Shown here piece after piece: positions 51,242-60,029 of a DNA stretch of 64,000 nucleotides. A program made the translations under genes and the position numbers. The stretch spans positions 839,233-903,232 of the forward strand of contig CP003316.1 of assembly GCA_000247545.1 (NCBI GenBank), read 5' to 3'. Every line of letters begins with the position of its first letter. The first letter of the stretch is position 1. Below the pieces are notes generated by a model. It saw nothing but the letters and a program-made list of their open reading frames with translations, was not told the origin of the DNA and did no database searches. Source of the stretch: Pyrobaculum oguniense TE7 (lineage in GTDB: Archaea > Thermoproteota > Thermoprotei > Thermoproteales > Thermoproteaceae).

Positions 51242-52181
51242 ATGGAGCAGGTAGCCTGGGACGTATTCTTCAAATACCCCTTCGTCTAAAGCCACATAGC
51301 CGCCTACGTCCCCCTAAAGGCGCTGGCCTCGTCCTAATAGCGTCGCACCCCCTCTGGGCCAAGGCTTTCGACGAGAGGCTAGGCAAGAGGATCTTCCCCA
51401 TCGCCTTCGTCGCGACGCTCGGCTATTTCTTCCTGGCCTACGAGGACCTGGCCACCTTCGAGTTCGCCTCCGAGGGCGGCTACCACCCGTAGTGCGATGC
51501 GTACAACCTCTGCGGTAGCTACGGGATTGCGTCGCAGATTTTCCTCACCCCTAACCCCACCTCCATCATAGCGTGGTGGCTTGGAGCACTACGTTGCTGA
51601 CCCTAATCACCTTAATCGACCTGCTTGGCTACAACTTAGCCAAGGGGCTGAGGTCGCTCGCAGACTGGGGGGTAAAGATCGCGGGGCTGCCCGTGGCGTT
51701 GGTGGCGCCGCTCTACACAGCGTATTAGTACATACTGTGGATCTCCAGAGGGGTGTTGGTAGACGCCAGCTACGTCGTTCTCTTCGCCTTATACATGCCG
51801 GCAGCCGCCTTCACGGCCGTGGGTGCCCTGGGGATTAGAGGATACGCCAAGCTGGGCGCCTTTGCCATAGGCCTCATCATCGGGGTCAACTTAGTGCAGA
51901 TGGTAGCAACGTCTATGGGGCTGTATAGGCAAGACGCCTCGGAGGCGGGGAGACTAATGACGACGGGCGCCACTGGGCTATTCGACGCAACGTATCCACA
52001 GATCTCCACGTCCTTCTGGCTTGGCGTGTCCCTCACAGTTGCGTCCCTTATAACCGCCGCCGTGGGGTATTTCAAGGACAAGAAGGCCTTATTGGCCGCC
52101 TCGTTGGCCCTCCTAATCGTGGCCGTAGCCTCTGTCGAGTTCGCGAGGCTCATCTCAGCCCAGCTAGTCCCCAACTCGTGA
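51242..52181 (+). pseudogene. Decayed NrfD/PsrC-type membrane subunit gene
   Basis: From ATG, MEQVAWDVFFKYPFV then TAA, SHIAAYVPLKALASS with further stops. FDERLGKRIFPIAFVATLGYFFLAYEDLA appears in another frame. TLLTLITLIDLLGYNLAKGLRSLADWG...PLYTAY is followed by an in-frame TAG (51726-51728), and YILWISRGVLVDASYVVLFALYMPAAAF runs on to the end at 52181. These are the spans of an NrfD-like quinol-interacting subunit. The last 142 codons are still open and end at the start of the polyferredoxin gene (GTGA). Confidence 0.8.
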
Positions 52182-52972
52182 TTTTTTACACCGACCTCTG
52201 CCTCCGGGCCTACGGCGCCTATTGCGATAGGTGCGCGGCGGTCTGCCCCCGCGAAGCGTTGTATTTTACAGATAGAGGCGTCGAGCTTAGCCCCTTCCGT
52301 TGCACCGAGTGCGGGGCCTGCCAAAGGGTTTGTCCCAACGAGGCCCTTGTCGTGAAGCCTCTGACGGCAATCAACGACAGTAAATGCGAAGGTCTCGGGG
52401 GGTCTATCCCGTGCGCCGCCTATCTAGACGGGAAGGTAGCCAACGCCCTCGGGCTCAAATACGTGGAGATATGCGAGAGGTGTCCAAAAGGCGTAGACGC
52501 CGACGCCGAGGCCAAGAGGCTAGCCCAGGACGGCCTTATAGTGGAGAGAAGGCCGGCGGTGGTCGACGCAGCTAGGCGGAGGTTGCTGAAAGGCCCCCCA
52601 GAATTTGCGACGCTCAGCGGCAGGGGCTCTCCGCCCATTAGGCATAAGCTTGCCGGCGGCATGGGCTGTATTGAGATAAAGGCGTGTATCTTCTGCGGAG
52701 TCTGCGCGGGGGTCTGCCCCACGGGTGCCTTATTAGAGACTGACGGAGTTATTGAGTTCAACCCAGCCAACTGCACGGAGTGCGGCCTATGCGCCGCGCT
52801 GTGCAAATACGGCGAGATTAAAGTTGGGAGAGGGGAGTGCAAGCCATTCGTAGTGAAGGCGGAAAGGAGGTGCATCGAATGCGGCAGGCCCTATATAGGC
52901 CACGGCGAGGTGTGTCCAAGATGCCGAGACCTTAATAGGGAATTTTCATTATTTTTAAACAGTTGGGAATAA
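52178..52972 (+). CDS. Polyferredoxin with conserved cysteine core, first of two
   Basis: 264 residues from GTG overlapping the NrfD remnant. Order: two N-terminal 4Fe-4S motifs (CDRCAAVCP, CTECGACQRVCP), a central unit with IPCAAYL and CERCPKGVDADAEAKRL, two more clusters (CIFCGVCAGVCP, CTECGLCAALC), and a zinc-ribbon-like end CIECGRP...CPRC. The product at 58468 has the same order. It could deliver electrons to the molybdoenzyme; the central unit is not a family I can name. Intact even though the two genes before it are broken. Confidence 0.8.
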   Translation: MIFYTDLCLRAYGAYCDRCAAVCPREALYFTDRGVELSPFRCTECGACQRVCPNEALVVKPLTAINDSKCEGLGGSIPCAAYLDGKVANALGLKYVEICERCPKGVDADAEAKRLAQDGLIVERRPAVVDAARRRLLKGPPEFATLSGRGSPPIRHKLAGGMGCIEIKACIFCGVCAGVCPTGALLETDGVIEFNPANCTECGLCAALCKYGEIKVGRGECKPFVVKAERRCIECGRPYIGHGEVCPRCRDLNREFSLFLNSWE

Positions 52973-52980
52973 TAGTTTTT

Positions 52981-53006
52981 ATCACATAAAAGCATACTTA
53001 TGTGAT
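52981..53006 (+). promoter_or_regulatory. Inverted repeat over the start of a regulator gene
   Basis: ATCACATAA-AAGCATAC-TTATGTGAT: 9-bp perfect arms with an 8-nt spacer. The GTG start of the winged-helix gene (53002) lies in the right arm. Binding here would block the gene's own start, so autoregulation is likely; this is inference. Confidence 0.55.
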
Positions 53007-53643
53007 CTCTGATATTGAGAAGACCATATTAGTAAAGATTATACAAAATTTTCCCACCACGGCGTATAGGCTGGCTAGGGAGCTGGATCTGCCCCTCTCC
53101 ACCGCCTACTACAAGGCCTCACATATGGAAAAGGCAGGCTATATAAAGAGGGTTAAAAAACTGCTGGCGCCGACACATAAAGGCCTTGCCTACTACGCCC
53201 TCCATAAGCTGGGAGACGGCGCTTATGTAAAAAAGATCTCCAAAAAGCTCTGGGGCGTCGAGGTGGAGACCGAGGAGGTCGCGTGCCTTATCGACGTGCC
53301 GGTGATCTTCGGCGATCTTTGCAGAGACGTGGTCTACGGCTGGGCTGCGGGCTTCAAGATACCAACAGCCTTGATGTTGCAGTGCCTCGCCAAGCTGGGT
53401 CTGGCATGGGAGGGTGAGGCGCACATATTCGCAGTGCTAAACGGCGTGCCCAGCGTCTACTGCCGCCTCAACTGCGACGGCGTTAGCTGTCCTCTCCTTC
53501 GGCGTGAGATAGGCGGCTTATTGCCTGGCGGAGGCGCGCCAGAAAATCTTCAAGTTTTTTCAAGGAAAGCTCCACGTGGGGAATCGATGAATAGGGTGAT
53601 AGCAACGCGGCGTAGCTCCGGTAGTATTCGTAAAGCATTGTGA
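53002..53643 (+). CDS. Winged-helix regulator with cysteine motif (molybdoenzyme locus)
   Basis: 213 residues from GTG. wHTH at about 12-65 (TTAYRLARELDLPLSTAYYKA, wing ending in THKGLAYYAL), helical middle (CLIDVPVIFGDLC), then VYCRLNCDGVSCPLLRREIGG, the cysteine motif shared in kind with three regulators near dsr genes. The last 50 residues are not like the other members and overlap a convergent gene by 161 nt. It probably controls the molybdoenzyme cluster that surrounds it. Confidence 0.75.
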   Translation: MISDIEKTILVKIIQNFPTTAYRLARELDLPLSTAYYKASHMEKAGYIKRVKKLLAPTHKGLAYYALHKLGDGAYVKKISKKLWGVEVETEEVACLIDVPVIFGDLCRDVVYGWAAGFKIPTALMLQCLAKLGLAWEGEAHIFAVLNGVPSVYCRLNCDGVSCPLLRREIGGLLPGGGAPENLQVFSRKAPRGESMNRVIATRRSSGSIRKAL

Positions 53644-53851
53644 GAGCCTCCACAAGCCTGCCAGATCTCTCCGCCTCTTCCAAAAGGCTTCTCAACATCG
53701 CGTCTCTGAAGCCACCCCTTATCCTCAGCCCCAAAGCCGTCGCAATGTTGTATATAGCCTTTTTGGTTATGAAAGCCCCGCACCTCGCCGCCGTGGCCGC
53801 CTCCTCGTAGAAGTCCTCTCCGAGGATCTCAGCTACGTCTGCCAGCGACAT
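53483..53851 (-). CDS. Helical protein of unknown function
   Basis: 122 residues, almost entirely helical (MLRSLLEEAERSGRLVEALTMLYEYYRSYAALL), one cysteine. It overlaps the tail of the convergent regulator gene by 161 nt and the upstream 90-residue gene by 23 nt. The size and helical content recall a chaperone or a DNA-binding helper but no family is recognised. Confidence 0.55.
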   Translation of the reverse strand: MSLADVAEILGEDFYEEAATAARCGAFITKKAIYNIATALGLRIRGGFRDAMLRSLLEEAERSGRLVEALTMLYEYYRSYAALLSPYSSIPHVELSLKKLEDFLARLRQAISRLSHAEGEDS

Positions 53852-54101
53852 AGCCCAGGAGGAGGGCCGAGGCCACTATCACAATCCCCCAGAAGGCAGA
53901 GGCGGCTGACGGCGCGTAGAAGTGCGGCACGGACTTCCCAAATAATGCGAGAGCTGCCGCGAGGCCTATAAATGAGGCCCAGCGTCTCCCCACAGCCGCC
54001 GACACCCCCGCCGTAAATAGTGGTATTGTCACACAAGCCGCGTAGTTGCTCAGCACCGCCGCCGTTGCCGCCGCTGTGACCCCCGCTGCTACCCTCCACA
54101 C
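53829..54101 (-). CDS. Small membrane protein of unknown function
   Basis: 90 residues from GTG, about 23 nt after CTTTTATAAAGG on the minus strand. Three membrane spans (GVTAAATAAVLSNYAACVTIPLFTAGVSAAV, ASFIGLAAALALFG, AFWGIVIVASALLLGYVAG). Divergent from the molybdoenzyme gene and coupled with the helical gene downstream. Confidence 0.55.
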   Translation of the reverse strand: MWRVAAGVTAAATAAVLSNYAACVTIPLFTAGVSAAVGRRWASFIGLAAALALFGKSVPHFYAPSAASAFWGIVIVASALLLGYVAGRRS

Positions 54102-54150
54102 AAGCGCTACGGCTCGGCCTTTATAAAAGAGTTGTTTTCAAGACCATGCT

Positions 54151-54170
54151 TGGAATAAGGTTTTTTATAC
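54151..54170 (+). promoter_or_regulatory. Molybdoenzyme gene promoter box
   Basis: TGGAATAAGGTTTTTTATAC ends 18 nt before the ATG at 54189. The same box is found at 50568 and, with two or three changes, at 30122 before dsrA3. The TTTTTTATAC part is the presumed TATA element. Confidence 0.5.
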
Positions 54171-54188
54171 CGGCTGGCGGCAGGCACC

Positions 54189-57100
54189 ATGTCGGTGGCC
54201 TTGGCTAGGAGGGATTTTCTAAAAGCAGCCGCCTCGGTAGGGGCGCTATCTCTGGGCGGGCTTTTCTTCCTAAAGGCTGTCTCCTCGCAACAAGCCCCGA
54301 TCCAGCAAGCCTCTGCGCCCGCGTCGCTGAGCCCCTATCCGCAACCGGAGCGCTGGACTGATGTAAAGGTGGCGGAGCCGTGGTTCTGGCACGCTAGGGA
54401 TAAGGAGAGGAACTTGGTAAGGAGCTACTACTTAATCCCAACTGTCTGCAACAACTGCGAGGCCAACTGCAGTCTCCTTGCATGGGTGGACAAGGAGACT
54501 TTCCAAATTAGAAACGTCACTGGCAACCCCCTCCACCCTGGAAGCCTGGGCACCACCTGCGCCAAGGGGGTGGCGTCGCTGGATCAGGAGTATTCGGTGG
54601 ACAGGATTTGGTTCCCATTGAAAAGGGCTAAGGGTGCGCGTAGGGGGGAGATGAAGTTCGAGAGGATTACCTGGGAGCAGGCATTGAAGGAGATCGGGGA
54701 GCGCATACGCTACGTCTACCAGAAGTTCAAGGAGACGGGGGACGAGAGGTGGCTTAAGACTATTCTAGTGCAAGTGGGGAGGCCGAATGAGGACGGGGTC
54801 ATCTTCAGGATGGGCAGAATGGGCGGTATAGACGGCGCGATAAACCATACCAATCAGTGTAGCTCATCTGGTAGAGTCGCCGCATTAGCGACTTGGGGGA
54901 CTGATAGGCCCAACTCGGCCTTCCACAAGGCGAGGCTTATCATTATGCTGAGCGACCACCTCGACGGGGGTCACTACTTCCAGCAACATGCCAAGAGGAT
55001 AATCGAAGGCAAGGTAGATGGGGCGAGGATAGTCTCCCTCAACCCTAGGCTGAGCAACACCGCAGCCAAGGCCGACGTGTGGCTCCCGGTGTGGCCTGGC
55101 ACAGACGCGGCCGTCTTTCTGGCGGTAGTCCACGAGCTTTTGAAGCGCGATGCAGTTAACTGGAACTTCGTAAAAGACTGGACGAACTGGTACATGTTGC
55201 TGGAAGACAAGGCCCTCCTCTCCGAGCTCGCTGACAGGGGGTTCATAACAAAGGCAATCGTTGATTCAATACCCCCGGCCGAGGAGCTCAGGAAGATGCC
55301 AGAGGCTGAGAGGTTCGCCCTCTTCAAGAAGGTGCTGAGGGAGCTCTACGGCGTGTGGCCCGACAACCCAGACCACCACTACACAGTGGATTGGGCAGCC
55401 GCCGAGATTTTGGGACCAAGGGAGCTGTTGGGCGTAGACGAGGCGACTTATAACGCGTGGCTCAGCGAGGTGAAGAGCCGCATATTGCAATTCGTGGACT
55501 ACGTCATATGGGCGGGGGAGAGGATAGCCAGCTGGACGTGGCGTTCAGTAGGGGCGGGGAACCTGGGCGGCGTTATGGCACAGAGGGCGCTTTATCTGCT
55601 CCACACTCTGACTGGCTCTATAGGTGTGGAGGGCTCCGTTATGCCAGCTGCGTGGCATAAACAGCCAACTCACGAACTGGCCTTCAATTTCAGCACCGCC
55701 GGCGGCGCGGCTCCGGCGCCGAATGTGTGGAACGAGTACACGTACCCGCCCGAGTACCCACTAACAGTCAACGAGGTAAACCAGTTGCTCTCCGTCTTGC
55801 TACTGGACGAGGAGTGGAGAAAGAGGTGGGAAAACGTCGGGTTTAAAATCCCCGACCACTTAGAGGTGTACTGGATTGCTAACGTACACACCGGCATAAG
55901 AACCCTCCCAGCTGGTTTGCTCTTTGCGAAGGTTCTGCTTGAGGGGGAGGGGGCCGATGACCCGCACCTACAGCCGGGCTACAGCAAGATTAGGACACAC
56001 ATTGTGGAGGACTACATATGGAGCGAGAACGCCATGTTCGCCGACTACGTGCTCCCCACCGGTTATATCTTCGAGAAGTCGGACACGGTGAGCATGGAGA
56101 CCTTTGAGGGGAGGTGGACCGCCATGAGGCAGTCCGTCTACAAAAGAGCCTTGGAGCTGTCGGGCAAGCTCCAAGAGGCGCTGAGGGACTGGAAGGAGCC
56201 CACTGAGGAGGACTTCAAGAAGGGGACTGCGGTGCCGCCGTCGTTGTACATCCACAGATACGTCGGCAGGGGGGACATAGTGGACCGCGACGAGTTCTGG
56301 ATCTACCTGTGGTGGTACGTCGACCCCGACGGCTCTCTTGGAATTAGGAAGTACTGGGAGAGCAAGAAGAGGCCTGGCACCCCCGTCACTATAGAAGAGA
56401 TGTACGGGGCGCACTACGACATCATGCAGAGACTGTATCCCGGCGGCGTTGAGAGGCTTAAGAAATTCGCCACCGAGCTGGGCCTGGATCCGAACAACGA
56501 AGACGACCTCAGGAAGGCGGCGGCGGAGTACATAAAAAGGTACGGCGTGATCTTCTGGGACGGGGAGCCGCAGTTGCTAAAAATAGGAGGGAGACCCCAA
56601 GAGGTAAACCAGCCAGTCCTTGGCAAGACAACTTACATAAAGCCGATATCTGGCGACGAAAGGCCAAACACGGCGGTGAAGTTCTCGGCGAGGCCCGTCC
56701 CGCAACAACAAGTTGCCAGGGTCGATCCGTATACTAGGCTTGCGTACAACGATAAAGGTGAGGTGGTAGGCATAGTGATAGGGGGTGTGGAGAGCGAGGG
56801 GACAATAGTCGGGGGCACTGTGGTGGTGGGTTACCCCACCCCCTCGAGGAAGATTGAGGCGATCTACAACAAGACGTGGAGGGAGTTCACGCCGAAGCCA
56901 AAGGGTTGGGTTGTTAACCCATATGCATTGGTGATATATCCCAGAGACGCCAAGGAGAGGGAAGAGATGATTCACCTAGTCAGCCAAGTTCATTGGCACT
57001 ACGTTACCAAGATGCGGGGTGAAAAGGGCAAATACTTCATGGCTGGGGTCAACATCATGAGGAACCCCGTCCACATACACGCCCGTACCCCCAATAGCAA

Positions 57101-57965
57101 GTACCTTGTAGAGCTCGCCCACAAACACCCCGTGTGGATAAGCCCCATTGACGCGGAGAGGCTGGGTGTAAAGACCGGCGACTTAGTGCGGGTCCACGTG
57201 GTGGATCCCTTTACAGGCTTGGAGACGGGCTGGGTGGTGTACAGCGTGTTCGTAACTGACATGATCAGGCCTGGCACAGTGCACACCAATCACCACACGG
57301 GGAGGTTTAGGCTGGTTGACTTTGTCGACGTCGGTGGGGCTAGGATACCCGTCATGCCCTTCGGCTCCAACTTGGTAGACGCGAAGAGGTTGATGGACGG
57401 CCTCTCGTCACCTCAGCTGGGGGTCGTGGAGCTCAAGACGGTGAAGGGGGTGCTGGCGCTGAGGCCCGAGGAGGTGCCAGATAGGGTGAGGACGCTCAAG
57501 ACCCTCGTACCGATGAATGAAGATCTTAGGTACGTCTGGTGGACAAGCAACGGAGCTACGCTTAACTGGATAATCCCGCCGATGACAGATCCAATTTCTG
57601 GCCAGAATGTGTGGAACACCGTGGTGTACATCGAGAAGGCCCAGCCCGGCGATCAAGAGGGCGACGCCTACGTAAACCTAAAGGCGATATTTGACGTGGC
57701 TAGGTGGTGGAGGGACAACTTGACTTGGATCGCCGAACCTGGGCGGAGGTACCCCGGGGTGGACTTCTCCCCAGGCTCCACTCAAGGCAAGCCAGTGAGG
57801 AGGCCTTACTGGTTCCCGCGGCTAAACAAGCCGGCTGCTAGCACCTATCTCTGGCCCGCCGCCGGCTTCAGCCTAGCCGCCTTTAAGCCCGGCGACGAGG
57901 AGGCGCCGCCGAGGGATCTAGCCCAGGAGCTCTGGGGCGCTGGGCCATCGGTTACCGGGGGATGA
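54189..57965 (+). CDS. Tat-exported molybdopterin oxidoreductase, catalytic subunit
   Basis: 1258 residues, larger than PsrA/PhsA and closer to tetrathionate-reductase-type enzymes. The Tat signal has RRDFLK at residues 7-12 and a hydrophobic segment to about 30. Cys87, Cys90, Cys94 and Cys124 (CX2CX3CX29C) bind an FeS cluster. NQCSSSGRVAA may supply the molybdenum-ligating cysteine. The C-terminal molybdopterin-binding domain has HPVWISPIDAERLGVKTGDLVRV and HTNHHTGRFR. It probably reduces a sulfur oxyanion or arsenate outside the membrane; the substrate cannot be told. TorD-like chaperone and polyferredoxin genes follow with ATGA/GTGA overlaps. Confidence 0.9.
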   Translation: MSVALARRDFLKAAASVGALSLGGLFFLKAVSSQQAPIQQASAPASLSPYPQPERWTDVKVAEPWFWHARDKERNLVRSYYLIPTVCNNCEANCSLLAWVDKETFQIRNVTGNPLHPGSLGTTCAKGVASLDQEYSVDRIWFPLKRAKGARRGEMKFERITWEQALKEIGERIRYVYQKFKETGDERWLKTILVQVGRPNEDGVIFRMGRMGGIDGAINHTNQCSSSGRVAALATWGTDRPNSAFHKARLIIMLSDHLDGGHYFQQHAKRIIEGKVDGARIVSLNPRLSNTAAKADVWLPVWPGTDAAVFLAVVHELLKRDAVNWNFVKDWTNWYMLLEDKALLSELADRGFITKAIVDSIPPAEELRKMPEAERFALFKKVLRELYGVWPDNPDHHYTVDWAAAEILGPRELLGVDEATYNAWLSEVKSRILQFVDYVIWAGERIASWTWRSVGAGNLGGVMAQRALYLLHTLTGSIGVEGSVMPAAWHKQPTHELAFNFSTAGGAAPAPNVWNEYTYPPEYPLTVNEVNQLLSVLLLDEEWRKRWENVGFKIPDHLEVYWIANVHTGIRTLPAGLLFAKVLLEGEGADDPHLQPGYSKIRTHIVEDYIWSENAMFADYVLPTGYIFEKSDTVSMETFEGRWTAMRQSVYKRALELSGKLQEALRDWKEPTEEDFKKGTAVPPSLYIHRYVGRGDIVDRDEFWIYLWWYVDPDGSLGIRKYWESKKRPGTPVTIEEMYGAHYDIMQRLYPGGVERLKKFATELGLDPNNEDDLRKAAAEYIKRYGVIFWDGEPQLLKIGGRPQEVNQPVLGKTTYIKPISGDERPNTAVKFSARPVPQQQVARVDPYTRLAYNDKGEVVGIVIGGVESEGTIVGGTVVVGYPTPSRKIEAIYNKTWREFTPKPKGWVVNPYALVIYPRDAKEREEMIHLVSQVHWHYVTKMRGEKGKYFMAGVNIMRNPVHIHARTPNSKYLVELAHKHPVWISPIDAERLGVKTGDLVRVHVVDPFTGLETGWVVYSVFVTDMIRPGTVHTNHHTGRFRLVDFVDVGGARIPVMPFGSNLVDAKRLMDGLSSPQLGVVELKTVKGVLALRPEEVPDRVRTLKTLVPMNEDLRYVWWTSNGATLNWIIPPMTDPISGQNVWNTVVYIEKAQPGDQEGDAYVNLKAIFDVARWWRDNLTWIAEPGRRYPGVDFSPGSTQGKPVRRPYWFPRLNKPAASTYLWPAAGFSLAAFKPGDEEAPPRDLAQELWGAGPSVTGG

Positions 57966-58471
57966 TCCACTATGCCAATCTCATCGGCGCCTTGGGCTAC
58001 ATCTTGGTGAAGGAGCTGGAGGACGTAGAGCCCATAAGGCCGGTCCTCCCCTTTTTGAGGGAGCTCGGCGTGGAGATACCGCGAGATCTAGAGCGGCTTA
58101 GGAGCGAATACGCCGACATCTTCATAATCAACATCCCCCCCTACGAGTCCGCGTTCACTAGCCAGGCAAACCGCCTCTGGGACGCCGCCGCCATCGAGGT
58201 GTGGGGCCACTACAAAGAGGCTGGGTTCCAGCCGGATCTCGCCAAGGCGCGGGCCCTCGCCCCAGACCACGTGGGCCTGGAGTTGTTGTTCCTCTCGATC
58301 CTCCTGGAAAGGGGTCTTAGGGACATGGCTGATGAGTTCTTGTCTATGCACATACTGCGCTGGGTGCCCCAGCTCTACGCCGCTGTGGAGCTCAACTATC
58401 CCAAGTCCTTCTACGCCAAGGTACTCAAGGCGGCCCTTGATTTATCCATAGAGGCTTATAGAGAGCTGTGA
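57962..58471 (+). CDS. TorD/DmsD-type chaperone
   Basis: 169 residues, all helical. SEYADIFIINIPPYESAFTS and PDHVGLELLFLSILLERGL match the Y-x-x-L-F-G/P-P-Y-x-S and D-H-x-x-x-E-L segments of the TorD family. Such proteins hold Tat-exported molybdoenzymes until the cofactor is inserted. The start overlaps the molybdoenzyme stop (ATGA) and the end overlaps the polyferredoxin gene (GTGA), so all three are cotranslated. Confidence 0.85.
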   Translation: MIHYANLIGALGYILVKELEDVEPIRPVLPFLRELGVEIPRDLERLRSEYADIFIINIPPYESAFTSQANRLWDAAAIEVWGHYKEAGFQPDLAKARALAPDHVGLELLFLSILLERGLRDMADEFLSMHILRWVPQLYAAVELNYPKSFYAKVLKAALDLSIEAYREL

Positions 58472-59412
58472 AGGCCTTAGTGGTCCCCGGAAGGTGCGTT
58501 AGGGAGTGGAGCGCCGTGAATCAGTGTACCCTATGCGCCGATGCATGCCCGGTAGGGGCAATATCATTCAACAAGGGGCCTGAAATATCGGAGAAATGCA
58601 CCGCATGCGGCGTCTGTATGCGGACATGCCCAGTGGAGGCCATCGTTGTCTCTGTGCCGTATTCCGAAATCGCGAAGAAGACGCCGATTATCGATGGGGC
58701 AGCTGTGTTGCAGTGCGGCTGGAATATAAACTGCATAGGCCACGTAGATGACTCACTTCTATACTACTTAGCCAAAGGGGCAAGGCGGGTCTTAATCCGG
58801 CACTGCCCCACATGTCCGAGAGGCGTGGACGTGGGGGCGGAAGTGGCGAGGATACAATCGCTGGGGTTGCCGGTGGAGTTCGAGCCGGCAGAGGGGGCGC
58901 CTCCGCCACCGCCGGAGGCGGGCGGCGAGAAAATAATAGAGCTGGCACGGAGGTATGTGCGGATTAACGAAATAATTAAAAAAGAGGGGGTGCTCCTGGT
59001 GAGGGGGATACCCGAGAAGAGGCAGTTGCTCAACGAGGCGGGGCCGCCGCAGAATTACTACGTTCTCAAGGCGGTAGATCCACAGATGTGCGACTATCTT
59101 GGCACGTGTGCCGCCGTTTGTCCAACCGGCGCCCTACAATACGACGGGAAGGGGAGGTTGCTGTACACGCCGGCCCTCTGCGTGAAGTGTAAAAACTGCG
59201 TCTTGCAATGCCGAGCAATCACTAACGCCGAGCCCCCTAGCGACCCGAGCCGCACAGTCGTGCTGGTTTCCTTCAAGTTGGCGAGGTGCAGAGAATGCGG
59301 ACAACCCTACCCCAAAAAAGACGAGACGGGTCTCTGCCCAGCTTGCAGGAGGGAAAGAGAGGAGCTAAAGCAGTGGTTTGGCCCCGATGCCAAGTTCGAC
59401 AAGCTGATTTGA
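58468..59412 (+). CDS. Polyferredoxin with conserved cysteine core, second of two
   Basis: 314 residues from GTG. N-terminal clusters CTLCADACP and CTACGVCMRTCP, a central unit LQCGWNINCIGH...CPTCPRGVDVGAEVARI, further clusters CDYLGTCAAVCP and CVKCKNCVLQC, and a zinc-ribbon-like end CRECGQP...CPACRR. The same order occurs at 52178, with the central C-P-x-G-V-D-x-x-A-E motif conserved. A short proline/glycine linker near residue 145 is unique here. Likely electron donor or store for the molybdoenzyme on the cytoplasmic side. Confidence 0.8.
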   Translation: MKALVVPGRCVREWSAVNQCTLCADACPVGAISFNKGPEISEKCTACGVCMRTCPVEAIVVSVPYSEIAKKTPIIDGAAVLQCGWNINCIGHVDDSLLYYLAKGARRVLIRHCPTCPRGVDVGAEVARIQSLGLPVEFEPAEGAPPPPPEAGGEKIIELARRYVRINEIIKKEGVLLVRGIPEKRQLLNEAGPPQNYYVLKAVDPQMCDYLGTCAAVCPTGALQYDGKGRLLYTPALCVKCKNCVLQCRAITNAEPPSDPSRTVVLVSFKLARCRECGQPYPKKDETGLCPACRREREELKQWFGPDAKFDKLI

Positions 59413-60029
59413 ACTCAGCGGGGGCCGCAATGGAGGTAGCAAACGAGGCAAGGACGAGCGCCCCCCCCCCCGCTTAAAACCTTAGGGCCTTGTTTAAAAA
59501 TCCGCTGTCGTCGCTGCGCCCCTAGGCGCTGGGCATAAGTCAGCACGGATACCATTAGAGGCTCTGCGGCCTTAAACAACGCCGGAGTGTGAGCGCCCCC
59601 CACTGCGCCGCGGCGAAGGCCTTGTTCTTTTTCCACCACTCCGGCCTCTCTCATGGAGACTACCACCAAATACGCCGCCGGGCCCCCTCTCTCTGTCGCC
59701 TATGCCACCTCCTACGGCACCAGCATGCATTGAGAGAAAGGATCCTCGTCAGCAAGTTCTCAAGCGGCTAAAGGCACGTCCCGTTGTCCTGAGCCGCGCC
59801 TCTTAGCGTGATCGCGTCGTGCTGGTCATTGGCGTTTGCTGTTAGGCTGAGGGCGTTGTCGTGCAGTTCCACTACGCCGATGTGATTATGGTTTAGGCTC
59901 CCTGTTTCGTAAGCCACGTCCCGATGTGCTTAGCACCGCGTCAGCCCCGTATGCTGATGCCGGCGGCGAAGCAATACGGTTTCAGCCAAGTTCGGCGGTG
60001 GGTGGGCCGATATAACTGTGGGTGCTTGA
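59413..60029. other. Gene-poor region, probably degenerate
   Basis: 617 bp without a supportable gene. It is GC-rich, with stops in all frames. It contains an 11-base C run (listed separately). Some minus-strand segments look protein-like (near 59600-59670) but cannot be joined or assigned. Confidence 0.5.
59461..59471 (+). repeat. C11 homopolymer tract
   Basis: Eleven consecutive C residues in non-coding sequence, 49 nt after the end of the polyferredoxin gene. Long C/G runs of this length are reported to vary in number within Pyrobaculum aerophilum populations, so this tract may be unstable. Confidence 0.8.

Noticed and set aside
51193-51492. 100-codon plus-strand frame as a gene of its own
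   Set aside because: Only its second half is meaningful and it belongs to the broken NrfD-like gene.
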